Source: Anisus vortex (Eukaryota; Mollusca; Gastropoda; Planorbidae). From it: a stretch of DNA of 64,000 nt. The translations under genes and the position numbers were made by a program. Below are positions 50,836-62,662 of the stretch, one piece after another (within the stretch, counting starts at the first letter, position 1; each line of letters starts with the position of its first letter). The notes beneath the pieces were generated by a model that did no database searches, had not been told where the DNA came from, and saw nothing but the letters and a program-made list of their open reading frames with translations. The stretch spans positions 28,871,991 to 28,935,990 of the forward strand of contig OX421500.1 of NCBI GenBank assembly GCA_949126835.1, given 5' to 3'.

Positions 50836-50838
50836 ATA

Positions 50839-50867
50839 CTAGAAATAGCCCGTGGGGAAACCACGGG
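50839..50867 (-). mobile_element. Helitron-like 3' end
   Basis: On the minus strand a perfect hairpin CCCGTGG-TTTCC-CCACGGG is followed by CTATTT and then CTAG, with T as the next base. A short GC hairpin 6-12 bases before a terminal CTRR is the diagnostic 3' end of Helitrons. The 5' end would lie at higher coordinates and was not identified. Confidence 0.6.
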
Positions 50868-51454
50868 GGTAAAGAATTTAGTTTTATGTGTTTTTATATT
50901 TGGTATGCTTTTTCAAAAGTCTGGGAAACAGGAGCTGGAAGTAAAGTAGCCCCAAGTCATGGTTTTAAATTTAAGAAATGACGATTCTAATTGGTGATAT
51001 TTAAATTGTTATAGAATTACTGAGATAAATAAAACGTAAACATAGTTTGCTGTAACTGTCTTTTTTTCAGTGTAATAAATTCCGATAAAACTTTTCCTTA
51101 AAAGCAATATTAAGTGTAATTTCTTGTTCACCATGAATAGGGTCTTGTTGTCTGATGAGTGTTTATTTTCTACATGTTTGGGACATTTTTCCTTAAAAAG
51201 TGATACAATTTGACTATTGATGAAAACTTCGACATGATCGGATGTCTGTTATTAAAATATGATAATGGCTATCACTAAAGCCAGACTTATTGGCAATTGT
51301 TGACGTCATAGATAATAGGGTAATGTTCAGGAACCAAGTTGATAAATTTGGATTTAAAGGCTTTTAGCTATTGCATTATGAGAAGATTTCTGAAGTGTTC
51401 AAATTGCGATGAATCAACAGCCGTTGCAAAGATAATTTATAAATTGAGATTTCT

Positions 51455-51690
51455 CAAAAGCATAATGGTTACATTTCGAATCCTGTTGCAGGGTAGGATT
51501 TTTTCCCGGGTCTGGTGGGTGTCCCTGAGTCTACCCAGTTCTGATGGGTACCTGACCTTAGTTGGGTAAAGTAAAGGCGGCTGTGCATAGTAATGGCCAC
51601 ACAATCACCTAGTTAACCGTGAACCCAGATCTGGCTAACACTGCTTCACTGGCCCTTTGGATCAATTTGGTCCGACGGGATACTTTTTTA
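51455..51690 (+). mobile_element. tRNA-derived SINE
   Basis: The B-box remnant TTCGAATCC (51475-51483) is followed by GGGTAGGAT and T run, the body block GATGGGTACCTGACCTTAG, TAAAGTAAAGG, and the 3' part CTTTGGATCAATTTGGTCCG. It is the same family as 6878-7110. Confidence 0.8.
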
Positions 51691-51754
51691 AAAATAATTG
51701 TTATCATATTTATCACAATTAGTTTGATACCAGACATTATCATAACTGTTTGTG

Positions 51755-51950
51755 AAATCGAGCGTTCGCCTAGCGTACCTGAGTAGGGTTTGTTCCTGGC
51801 TCTAAAAAGTGTCTCTGAGCCTACCAAGCTCTGATGGGTACCTGCCATTCGTTAGAAAAAAATATCGGGGGCTGGGTATTGTGGCCTTGGCACGGAAACT
51901 TGTGAACACTGCTTCATGTTCCCTATGGATCAAATTGGTCTAAATGGGAT
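51755..51950 (+). mobile_element. tRNA-derived SINE, diverged
   Basis: It has a head remnant (GAGCGTTCGCCTAGCGTACC), the body block GATGGGTACCTGCCATTCG, and the 3' part CTATGGATCAAATTGGTC. It lies directly behind another SINE of the same family. Confidence 0.7.
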
Positions 51951-52056
51951 GAATATTTTACCACAACTTGTGTGAGGCCAGACATTATAGCCATAGGGAA
52001 ATTGGTAATAGCCTAATATATAGGCTAAAATGTGTCCACGAAAAGCAATATTCATT

Positions 52057-52125
52057 CAGTGCCGTTGCTAGGGATTTGGGGGCCCGGGGGGCTAGGCCTC
52101 TTTGGGGGCCCCTGCATTTTGACAT
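52057..52125 (+). mobile_element. DNA-transposon terminal fragment (CAGTG start)
   Basis: CAGTGCCGTTGCTAGGG followed by a G/C-rich stretch (GGGGGCCCGGGG) has the form of a widespread class of animal DNA-transposon ends that start CAGTG. The family was not assigned and the other end was not found. A 121-aa frame across it is not a gene. Confidence 0.45.
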
Positions 52126-52129
52126 TCGA

Positions 52130-53636
52130 CATTATAACATGAGAAAAAAACAATTCGGACTCTCCTTTGGGGGTATTCATTTTCATATCAAGTTACTGTA
52201 CCTAAACTGTTGTGTTTCTTTTATAAATGTTTTAAATATATGTAGGCTACTCATTATCCCATACATTATCCCATACACCCGTTTTTTTTTTTTAATAATC
52301 ATTTTTTGTTCAATGTGGGGAAAGTTGGGATAATGATAATAAGTTGCTAATTCTAAAGACAATTAAAAAGAGTTTATTATGTTGTTGTGTGTAGGCCTAT
52401 GTATTTGTAAGTGAGGCAGACAGACATGTAGGCCCCAGGGGCATATTAATATTGTTTAAATATTTCCAAAGTCTAAAATAAGATGGACCGCTTGCTTTGA
52501 TATTTACGAATACAAACGGAATTTTAGACCTAGGTTTTAGTAATTTGCTCTGATATTATGAATGGAAAACTATAAACTATAGGCCTACTTATCCCAGTTG
52601 TCTGTTATTGCGAAGAATTTAAAGGAATATTTGAGACGTAAAATGCCGACGCATAGATGTAAATTAAAACTATTCAATAATGTATTTGTAAAAGTTAATG
52701 TTTTAATTTTTCAATTTCTTCGTTTCATTAATTCTCATTGAGAAATTGTAGAATAATACTTTATAGGAGGATCGTCGGTAATATATTAGTCGCTTCTGTA
52801 ATATATTATAAGTTTACGAATATAATTAATATTTAAATCAAAAATGTATAAGTTTACAGCAGAAGTCTTTTGGATCACGCTTGATTTGCTGCGCACCAAA
52901 AAAACACGATTCATTGAGCTCTAAAAAAAGCGCACGCAGTCCTCTTATTATAGTCTTTGATATTACGTCATCTGTCTATACTCTCATAACCAAGTCGCTA
53001 AGCGTTCCGGAATGCCAGATACATTTCTTTGGGCTATTATTATATAGAGATATCATAAAAAAAAAAAAAAAAGATAAATTCCTTTTTTTTAACAGTCATG
53101 TTGTCATTGGCTTAAATAAACTTAATTTACTTACAAATTAAGGAAATATTATTTTAAAATAATGAACATGTATTAAAGAAGGTATGCATGTAAACTTGAG
53201 ACTTTAAGTCACCATTTATTTTCTTCAAATTTTAATTTGTTAAATCAAGTTAAAACTGGCACAATTTTGCTTCGTTCTTATTTTTAGTTCAACGGTTTTC
53301 AATCGATCCGTAGTCACATGAGGAAATATATTTATTTTAAAACTAATTAATAAATTAAATTTAGAGTAACAAAGAATAGCCAATGTTGATGTTAAATGTG
53401 AGTCAACTAGCATATTTAGAATATTTAGAATATGATGATGGCATGAATGCAGTACAGAAAAATCGACAAATCCGACTCAGGGCCCACAATTTGAGTTTAT
53501 TCTTTAAAAACACATTCTCTCCCACAAGGCTTTTACTTATAACTTTATGAGACGACATTAGGCGCTGTATGGAGCTGACTATTTTTAATTTGTCAAGAGA
53601 AGTTGTCGGTTAATAATTAAGACTCAATTTCTGAGA
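52130..53636. other. AT-rich non-coding stretch before the right duplication
   Basis: No gene is supported. An 86-aa frame at 52881-53141 includes a poly-Lys run from an A tract and is not accepted. Confidence 0.5.
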
Positions 53637-54404
53637 ATATATATATATATATATTTAGCCACGATAAAGACCCTTCTAAAATCAACACAATTGATAATAT
53701 ATTGGTTAAAGCTTGGGTAAATCTTGGTATATATAAAACTAGTATATTACAATATTTACATTGTATATCAATAATAGGAGTTAGTATTAATCTAAACTAT
53801 TTTTTAAAGTATTAAAAAAACAGTATGTTCGCTTAGTTGATATTTAACATTCAAGGGATATAATTTAAAGCTTTTAAGTCTATATAATGTTACTAAGGTT
53901 GTGTCCCTTGTCGAACAAATATCCTTTATTAAAGTATTTGTCATTAAATGTATTTAATATTTTTTTTGTGTTGTTACCTTATACAACGCTTTAAAGAAAA
54001 TTGTATTTATGTGTTACATAAGTTCTATTCGCAATACAAAATAAGTTTTGAAAATATAAAGTCCCTTTAGGTGTTAATCTATGTTACACTATACTCAATA
54101 ACTGTGTATACATTTAAAGATTACTAAAAACAAAAGTTTCATGTCTGACGGCCGTACATAATTTAAAAAAAAGATTTACAAGTTTCTCATACAATTATTC
54201 AAGGGTAAAACGAATTCTCAAAAGATAGGTTTAAATAAAGAAAATGAAAAGAAAATCCTTATCAGCGAAATGCGGTAAATCTATTTTAATTTGTTAAAAC
54301 GTCCATTCAGTAATATTTTCATATGCTATTTAATTTCAAACCACTTAAATATTTAGAAATAATTGATTTAAATAATTGATATATTACATAATTCTGCAAA
54401 TTGT

Positions 54405-54665
54405 GCACAGCGGTCTAGTGGCAGCGCGTTTCGCTGTAATACCAAATGCCCCGGATTAAAAACCTGACCAATGTTAGGATATTTTTCCTTGCTTATATAG
54501 GGTGTTTTGGAGTCTACCCAACTATAGTGAGTACCTGCCATTAATTGAAAAAAGTTAAAGGCACTGGCTAAAAGCGTAACTAAAGAGGAGGGGTAGCGGC
54601 CACCCGAGGTGACAACGTTTCGACATGCGTCGAAATGGCACTTTCTCAATCTCTACATACGTTAG
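54405..54665 (+). mobile_element. tRNA-derived SINE (longer partner of 6655)
   Basis: The head GGTCTAGTGGCAGCGCGTTTC is followed by TTAGGAT and a body with GTGAGTACCTGCCATTAATTG. A further 100 bases (GGTAGCGGCCACCCGAGG and onward) are missing from the copy at 6655. Confidence 0.65.
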
Positions 54666-54811
54666 CTTACTAATAAATGATAACTAACATTCGTAATACG
54701 ACCCATACTTCAGACAGAAATATTACAATTTTTAGTAAACATAGAGTGATATTTTAGTTAATAATAAATGAGGTATTTTCAAGAATAAAGCCTAACCTTA
54801 GCTTACATCAT

Positions 54812-55159
54812 AGGAGTACGGTGGCCGTGCGGCAGCGCGTTCGGCTGGCGTACCTAAGGTCCTGGGTTCGAATCCAGGTGCAGGCTAGAATTTCTTTTTC
54901 GGATCTAGAGCGCTGATGGATACCTGACCTTAGTTTGGGTAAATTAAAGGCATTGTACTGACCACACAATCAACACCTTAGTTTGGGTAAAGTAAAGGCA
55001 TTGTACTGACCACACAATCAACACCTTAGTTTGGGTAAAGTAAAGGCCTTGTACTGACCACACAATCAACACCTTAGTTTGGGTAAAGTAAAGGCATTGT
55101 ACTGACCACACAATCAACACCTTAGTTTGGGTAAAGTAAAGGCATTGTGCTGACCACAC
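54812..55159 (+). mobile_element. tRNA-derived SINE, 5' part, interrupted by a solo LTR
   Basis: Paralogue of 6878-7110, with A-box region GTGGCCGTGCGGCAGCGCG and B box GGTTCGAATCC. The body contains a 48-bp tandem expansion, is cut at ACAC by the LTR at 55160, and resumes at 55874 with ACACAATCAACACAAAAACT. Confidence 0.85.
54927..55159. repeat. 48-bp tandem repeat, about 5 units, inside a SINE
   Basis: Units start at 54927, 54975, 55023, 55071 and 55119, each reading ACCTTAGTTTGGGTAAA and ending CACACAATCAAC. The paralogous SINE at 6.9 kb has one unit, so the expansion is specific to this copy. Confidence 0.95.
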
Positions 55160-55873
55160 TTTTACGACCACGATCCCCTTGTCGTCAGACCCGTGTAAAT
55201 GCTGTTAATAATGCTCGTTAGTCCTAGGGTAGACTTTGGTTAATATTATTTGTATTTCGGTATTCCACGAAATTCTAAATAGTCCTGGAAACAAACTCAG
55301 GATTGGTGTTCTAACAGTTACTTTCCTTGACGTTGTAGTTGTAAATAAATATATATTCTGGTAGTGTAAACAATACGATACAATAGTAACTTGACAAAGA
55401 AGATTCAGTGTAAATGTTGTTGATCATTTAATTCAGATGATATATGTGCAAATGTACACAATAAGTAGATAATATACAGTTATAAAAATAGTGCAAACAC
55501 AAGCGTCCATAAAACACTCAGAAGAAAACTATCTCTAAACTGACTGCCTTGAAGAAAAACGAATCATTAAATACTAGTAGAGTGGTGCGGGGAACAGACC
55601 TATTACTAGGAGAGGTGAAAATAATGGTATCATTACAAAACTCATAATAGAAATGATAGGAACTCCCCTGTACGAGAAATAATAAACTATTCCAAGCCAT
55701 TCCGAGAATTTGAGGTCAGCATAAGCGTGGAATCCCAAGATTACTAAGAATCTTTCGCTTTCGTTACTAAAAGTCAAGGAAATGGAAAAACTGAGGCCCC
55801 GCACACAAAACTTGCGGAGAGAGAGAGAATAAGTAATGTGTGTTCCAATATTTGGAGCTACCAATATGTGACA
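55160..55873 (-). mobile_element. Solo LTR, minus orientation
   Basis: It is the reverse complement of the element at 9832-10576, bounded by exact 4-bp target copies ACAC (55156-55159 and 55874-55877). It sits inside a SINE whose paralogue at 7025-7035 is uninterrupted. The terminal TG reads TT in this copy. Hydrophobic frames at 55518-55879 are translations of the LTR. Confidence 0.92.
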
Positions 55874-55899
55874 ACACAATCAACACAAAAACTGGTGGC

Positions 55900-57880
55900 C
55901 GCTGCCATTTACCTTACTTTAAGCTGGCGCTAGGTATTGTGTTGATTATAAAATCACCAGTAGGTTACGAAAATTGGTAAACGCTCGGTCGGTATTTCTT
56001 ATTTTTCTTACTTGTATTTACATTTGAAGCATTTCCCAAAACTACTTTAGAGACTAGCGTTAGCCTTAATTATCCTTGTAATAAAAATATATTAAATTCA
56101 TTCAACGATTATCGGGTGTCGCCTAATTGCTTTCATTATATCTCATTACACAAATAAAGTCATTATTTAACTAAAGAATAGCTTGTCTCTTTATTGACAT
56201 CTTTGGTTTCTAAAATACTTTTCATTTAATTGACAATGAACTATTTATTATTTCATTACTTCCTTTTTTTTTTCTTATTAAACAAATACAATAACATTCT
56301 TCATATTGCAATGTTTCATTTAGCTTTTTCTTTTCAGTTATAGACCAACAGAAGTCTTTGTGAATTATATTTCAAAAAGTCAGAAAAAAAGAGTATATAT
56401 ATTTTTTTATTGAACCCATTTTATCAATGATCTTCAATGTTCTCAATATACAATTACCTTATGTATTTGATTGATCTAATTTTGGTCATAAATCAGGGGC
56501 ACAAAGACAATATAATAAATAATGTTGGAATTTATCTAGACTATTATTATTATTTTAGATGTTGTGATGTATGAAGATGATGTTAGTGCCATTGTTTTTA
56601 AGTTGTGATTACCTTGCCTTGTAACCGGTGGTCAGATTCTTTTGGTGACCCTGGGCGATCCTTGTCCATTTGCATGAGCAATCACTTTTTGGACCATATA
56701 GTGTAGTTTTTTTTGTTTTTTTTTTAGAGAGTACACTTTTTTGATAGACTGTTAGATTGCTTCTTGTGTTTTTCTTAAATGTGTTTTTATTATTGACTTG
56801 TAATGAGCGTCGATGTATTGCATTATGTTCAATTAAAAGTTATTTTAATTATTCCTGCTGACGTCGTTTATAATGAAAGTTTGATTACAGGATTCTCTAT
56901 TTAGTAAATGTATGTAAATAAGAATACTTATAAATACATTAATTAGTATAGTATTTTATAGACTGATACAAATGATTTCGTTTCACACTATATATTTACA
57001 TTATGTTATATGTATTATATAAACCACGTTTTAATCTTATAATTACAGTATTTAATATTTTCAATTAGTCTTATAGATCGCACATTTATTTTTTTCGTTA
57101 AATTTTAAATAAATATATAGTAGAAAGAGAATTACCCTATATTTTTAATAGAAGTCATTTACGTGGACATCATTATTCTAACGAAAGTATTATAAAAATA
57201 TGTATAAAAATTCACCCACGTATACAAATAGAAACATAATTATAATAGACGTTTACTGTGAATAAAGAAAAAGCAATTGTATAATGTATGATCAACTTTT
57301 TATTTGTTTAGTAATGGTTTAAAGAAAAGTTTCATTATGCATAAAGGAAAACAAATAAAAAAAGAACACCATGTAAATAATATGGAATGTCTGTTCGAAA
57401 GGAATGTACATCCTTATTCCAATTACCAATAATTATCTTTTATACATATTTACATACTACAAGGTCATATATATTTACATAATAATTAAGCTTAACAAAA
57501 CCTTGAATGTACGTATGCATTAAAAAAGAAAAAAATAAGTATGCATATAAATGTATATGTTTGTACATATATATATATGTACATATATATATGATGCTTG
57601 ATTTGTGAAATAACTATACAACATCTTATTCCCACATATGTTATCCCAATTGAAAGACAACGAACATTTATATTAGAGTGCCAAGTAAAATAATTCAGAT
57701 ATATTTTTTATTTTCTTCATTCATTTTGTTCTTACAAATCTATACACATTTTTATATTGTTAGTTAAACTATGTTTTTAGGGGGTTTTGCTTGTCTCTAT
57801 TTGAGGACAATGTTTTGGATTTCATTGTATCTTTAACCATCGACGTTCTCCCAGTACAAACATTTTAACTTGTTTAAAAT
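55900..57880. other. Intergenic AT-rich region of the right duplication
   Basis: It is collinear with 7140-7930, 8935-9830 and 10580-10880 of the left copy, without the solo LTR. No gene is supported. The uninterrupted LTR target GATGCTTGATTTGTG is near 57590-57605. Confidence 0.6.
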
Positions 57881-57885
57881 CATCA

Positions 57886-59360
57886 TTATGTATTGTTGGG
57901 ATTATTCAATGAAATGTCACCTTGCGTCTGCGATTCTTGTCGAAGCAAATCAAACAGACACAGACTAGACTCCATACGTCTGCCACATGTACAATTTAAC
58001 ATGAGTGGGTGGCAGGTAGTGCAGTAAGTCACGTGACCACATGGTTTATTTAAAAACATCTCTGTGTTGATTTGCCTACACCTTAAGCATATTATGGCTT
58101 CTGTAGAACAAAAAGTATATAGTTTAAAATAGTTATCAGGATATTTATTACTAAAATATAATATCAAATGTTGTGTTTTTTTATAAAAGTAATACCAAAA
58201 ATAATTGATGCCACTAGAAATAATAACATTTATACAGCAATCAGAAACTATTTCAAAACAGGGTCCTGAATGTATATAAGATAAAGAAACAATGGCAAGT
58301 GGCTAGTTAAAAAAAAAATTAAAAAATAATAACATTTTATTTTACATATACTTGTAAATTATAAGTTGTAAGGCCATTATAAATAAATATAATTTGTAAA
58401 CTATAAATAATGCATCACAATTAACTTCCTTCTTCTATCAAATACATTTTTCTTCTAAACAATTCATTAAGAATCTCCCTGAAGCAGACATTCAGTTTGA
58501 CTAGACAGTTTTTTCCTTCTATATTTATTTGGCGTTATAGCCACATATGATTTTTTTTTTACGGTTGGAGAAATAAAAAGAAGTTTCTAAAGGTATTTTC
58601 TAACTCATGAATTTACAGACGAACTTTCTAGATATAATCTGTTGAAACATCAACGTCAAAATAATCTACTAAGATGTAATATAGGTTTTATTTATACACC
58701 TAATAAAGGTAAACATTTACAATATAACTTTTGTTGTATCTGTTTTATGACATTTCCAAAAAAAATAATATTTTAAATAATATTTGCCATTTGTCAAAAA
58801 GTATTTATGACTATAGTCTACAGTTTCATAGTCATAACTATAGTTTTTTATTGTCCATATTATTCACATTGTCAAGTCCAGTTTGTCTTAGAACATCCAC
58901 GTTTGTCTATTTACTTGCCAATAAAAAGCGAAAGTAAATATATACCAAAACTTTGTTAATGAATCTCTTTTTGTTTTTAAACATTTCTGGTAAAAAGCTT
59001 ACGGGGTGTTTTTAAAATGAATTCTGACTCTAACTTTAAAAAATTATTTTCAATAAATATATAATATAAAAATATTTTAGTCATACGATAAATACTCTGT
59101 AAATAATTGAAACTAATTTTTTTTTCACACTTTACTCTCAGAAGGATATTAAATAATTATTTTAAATTTTTAATGCCGTAATAAAATTCCTACAATATAT
59201 TAATTATGTGTAAGACTTTAAAAATATGTTAAAATATTGTATGTTTACAGTTAAGTATTTTATTAATTATTCTAATACTTTCAAAGAATACATTACCTAG
59301 TACATTGTTGATGTCTGTGTTTGTTCTTTCACCTCTAATGTTAACATCTTCAGTAGCCAT
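57886..59360 (-). CDS. Small IAP-type RING-finger protein, copy 4 (two coding exons)
   Basis: Exon 59297-59371 (acceptor TTTATAG, donor CTAG|GTAATG) joins in phase 1 to terminal exon 57886-58100 (acceptor TTCTACAG). ATG 59358-59360 gives 92 aa. The small exon differs from copy 1 by Val for Ile near its end. The RING ligands are all present (CLRC, PCGH, YCTTC, NCTC), with the same short last pair. The frame also reads open upstream of the RING exon into the intron, but the acceptor and the homology to the other copies place the exon start at 58100. Its P1 promoter block should lie just beyond the window; the exon 1 donor GTAAGT is the last six bases (63995-64000). Confidence 0.64.
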
Positions 59361-60384
59361 CTCTATTTCTTCTATAAACCAAAGCTTTAAATAATAAACA
59401 AGTAAATTAATAGAAATATATAGTTTAGTCTTCTTTTAAAACTTGTAATACTCAGTTAACAAAACACCGTATTTTTTAATTCTTAAAATTATATACAATG
59501 TACCGTTGTTGTTTTTTAATACCATCACACTCCACAAATATTTAAAGGTTCATTTGTCGTCTGTCAGAGTTTTAGTTATTTCCATATTTAAACTGATGTT
59601 ATTCACGTAAAAATGTATTATAGGAGGTAATCTACATAATGTTTTTATTAATTTAAATCTCAATGAATCTTACTTCTTGTTTACGTAATTTTACTTAAAG
59701 TAAACTAGTCCTGGAATTTTGTTATAACAATTATATTTTCAGGCCTATCATTTTTTTTTTCTAAAGGCAACACATTTATATTGTACTATTTTACTGTTTG
59801 TGTCTATAATTAGGCCTTTATTGAGAAATTATTTAGCTTAACAAAATAATGCTGAAATTTTAAAAAAAGAAAAAAAGGAGACAAACGTGTAAATGCAATT
59901 TATAGTCTAAATTATTTCCCTTGGAAAAGTATTTCTCAAGTTTTAACCATGAGCAGTGTATAGCATTCTTGTTGCTGTTTTATAGCTAAGGTTATTCGTA
60001 AAGTGTTTCACAAATGGGAAACTTGTTGTTACCGGGTATATGAAAAACTATTCAGTATTGGCATTAGTATTGTCCCGAGAAACTCAAGGTATGATATTTA
60101 ATTTTAGTTTCTTAATCTGTATTCTGTACAAACATTTTTCTTAATTTTTCTTTTTTTTTTGTCAATTCAATATTACTTGTAAAAAATAATTTCATTTAAA
60201 CATTTTTTTCTAAGACTTAATAATAATCATATATTATCATGGCAAGTTTTAGTTTGATTTAAAATGTAACTATTTTTTTAAATAAGTAAACACGTTGTAA
60301 TATGTTTGTGAGGAGGGTATTAAAATCTCGACACATATTTCCACCCTCATTGCTTTGCGTGCCTGCGGTCGTGTTTGGTCTCTT

Positions 60385-60419
60385 TATTAACAGACGAGGG
60401 CTTGGGTTTCGTTCATTGG
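60385..60419 (-). promoter_or_regulatory. Candidate second promoter: CCAAT box, TATA-like, copy 4
   Basis: Minus strand CCAATGAACGAAAC (CCAAT at 60415-60419), followed by TTAATAAAGAGACC. Paralogue of the block at 13277-13314; the TATA core here is TTAATAAAG. Confidence 0.35.
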
Positions 60420-60678
60420 TTGATAAAAATACATGACATAGTTAAAATAGGTAGCGTAAAAAACAAAAAAAACAAACAACTAAAGATACATTGAAATAAA
60501 AAAACATTTTATAAACGTGGATCTCTATATTAATTAAAAAAGCGTTATTAGATCACAGACATATGTTAAAAGATCAATCTATGTTTAATAGTTTACAACG
60601 CTATGTAAACTATGAAAAATCAAGTTAATCGAATTATTGCTGTGTTATTTTATGTATGCATCGTCCAACTATTAATTC

Positions 60679-60688
60679 GGAATTTCTC
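60679..60688 (-). promoter_or_regulatory. Mutated kB-like site, copy 4
   Basis: It is the paralogue of the site at 13581-13590, but with one change (GGAATTTCTC), which breaks the kB consensus. The flank CGATATGAAT is kept. Confidence 0.35.
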
Positions 60689-61004
60689 GATATGAATTAT
60701 TCTTATAGTTATTACAATCACGATAGTTTGGTGTGTGACATACACTCTATTTAGTAATATACAATAACCGTAATTACAATATCATTAATTGAAATTTTTT
60801 TTTCACTCTAAAAAAATATATGTATTTAATACATTTACTTTATTTACCGTTATTTTACAATAGGGTTTTGATTTATTAGGCTGTTACTAAAATACATTCT
60901 TAAAACTACTTTCAAAACATATTGTTGGTAAATAATAAATATAATCATCACATGAAAAACATCTATATGTTTCTTTATTAGTTGTTTTCTTTTCCATTCC
61001 TTAT

Positions 61005-61215
61005 TGCCGAGCAGCAGCACAAAGGCTGGCGTATCAATGGTCATGGGTTCTAATCCTTGTAAACGCTTGCATAATTTTCCAGGGCTGGAGGTTGTTGCTA
61101 AGTCCATCCAACTCGGATGGGTACCTGACATTAGTTGGTGCAAAGTAAATGCAGTTGAGTATTGTACTGTCCGAACAATCTATGTATGTAGTCGTCATGG
61201 AATCTGGTCAACGCC
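61005..61215 (+). mobile_element. Decayed tRNA-derived SINE (partner of 13903)
   Basis: GGTCATGGGTTCTAATCC (B-box remnant), body GATGGGTACCTGACATTAG and GTTGGTGCAAAGTAAA. The 80- and 97-aa frames on the two strands are translations of the SINE. Confidence 0.7.
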
Positions 61216-62196
61216 GATTCGGATATACTTTACTTTTTTTTTATAGTTTACATTATTTTCGCAAAACTGTAAAAAATAATTAATATAATAATTATTATTG
61301 TTCCTAAAAGTTTACTTTGAACGAAAATCGTTTTTAAAGGAAACTTTTTAAATAGTAATTCTAAAATAAACACATGTCATAGCTTTATAAGACTTTTTAT
61401 CATCCTGTATATAATTTAAAACCATAATTGTGCATTCCTTACTAAACAACGTAACATTTTATACTGACATAGTCTTGTAAAACACTAAGTAGTTCTAGCT
61501 ATGTAATTTACGTAATTTATTAAACAAAACAGAAGACTGTTTGTGAGTCATGATCATTGACAGCTAAGTTTGAGAAAATAATTCATCATAGTGAGTTGAG
61601 GTGGTTCGAAAATGTTCATAGCATGTACTATAGAGAACATAAGTAAGGAAAAGTTAGATCGTGCATAAGGACAACACGACAACCAACTAGTTTAAGTGAA
61701 GTTGAAAAAGCGTCTGTGGTAAGTCCACATCACAAGAACACAGTCATACCACCATAAGGGGAATAATTACGTAGGATGAAATTATTTTAATGATTTAATT
61801 TTTAAACTTATTCAATTTTATTAATTCTTATTTCATAATAAAGCCATACTATTATATTATTCTTACTATATATTTGTGTTAAAAATGTTTTAAAAGGGAC
61901 GCAATCGTAAAAATATATCATAGGCATACCCTTTTATATTAATTCCCTTGTCAGCGTTCAGTAAAATATATTTTTATGTACACTAAGAGTCTTTATTTGT
62001 TGTACATACTGAGTAAGGGCTTATACAATTATTAATACTTACAATTATGACATAGATTTATAAGAGCGTTTGTCATTCCGTTTTGAATGAGAGTAAACGA
62101 AATTATAACATGATAACATGATTAATAATATTAAATACATCTTAAACATAATAAATAATAATTCGCCAAACAAAGTATTTTTAAAAGCTAAATTAT

Positions 62197-62662
62197 AAGG
62201 CTCAGTTACACAACGAGTTTACTAGCCTCCATCGGCAAAAACCTTGTTTAAAACTATTTTAGAGTGTTATCATCGTTTCATTTTCTGAGCGCGCTGAGCA
62301 TGCTTGCATAAGCATAGACGCTATATAAATGATAATTATTAATTATTATTATTATTATTATTATTATAATTACTAGCTTCTAGTGGGCTAGTTAAGTCGC
62401 CGGCGAGTTGGCAAGTGCGCTAGTTGACAATGACACGGGCGAATTTACTAGCCACTAGTGGACACTCTGCTAATTTCTCGCTGAAAAGCCGGCGAGTGGG
62501 GCGTAAAATTGACATGCTTTAAACTTTCCCCCCAGCTTTTTTTACTAGCAGGGCTATTAGCAGTCTAGCTGCTAGCTAAGAGATTACACGGAAATAGTTG
62601 ACTAGCAAGATAGTAAACTAGCCCAACAGCAGCTAGTAAACCCGCCCGTGTAATTTAGCCTT
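62197..62662. mobile_element. MITE-like element with terminal inverted repeats, right copy
   Basis: Paralogue of 15086-15549 with the same ends and the same CTAGCAG/CTAGTAAAC-rich interior, plus an (ATT)n expansion at 62340-62365. It was inserted before the segmental duplication, because both copies have it at the same place. Confidence 0.8.

Noticed and set aside
50641..50949. A 102-aa frame
   Set aside because: It crosses the Helitron-like hairpin, has no recognisable motif, and has the composition of AT-rich non-coding DNA.
54944..55171. A 75-aa frame with five internal repeats
   Set aside because: It is the antisense translation of the 48-bp tandem repeat in a SINE.
55518..55879. Two hydrophobic frames of 60 and 101 aa
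   Set aside because: They lie wholly inside a solo LTR, and the other LTR copy does not keep them.
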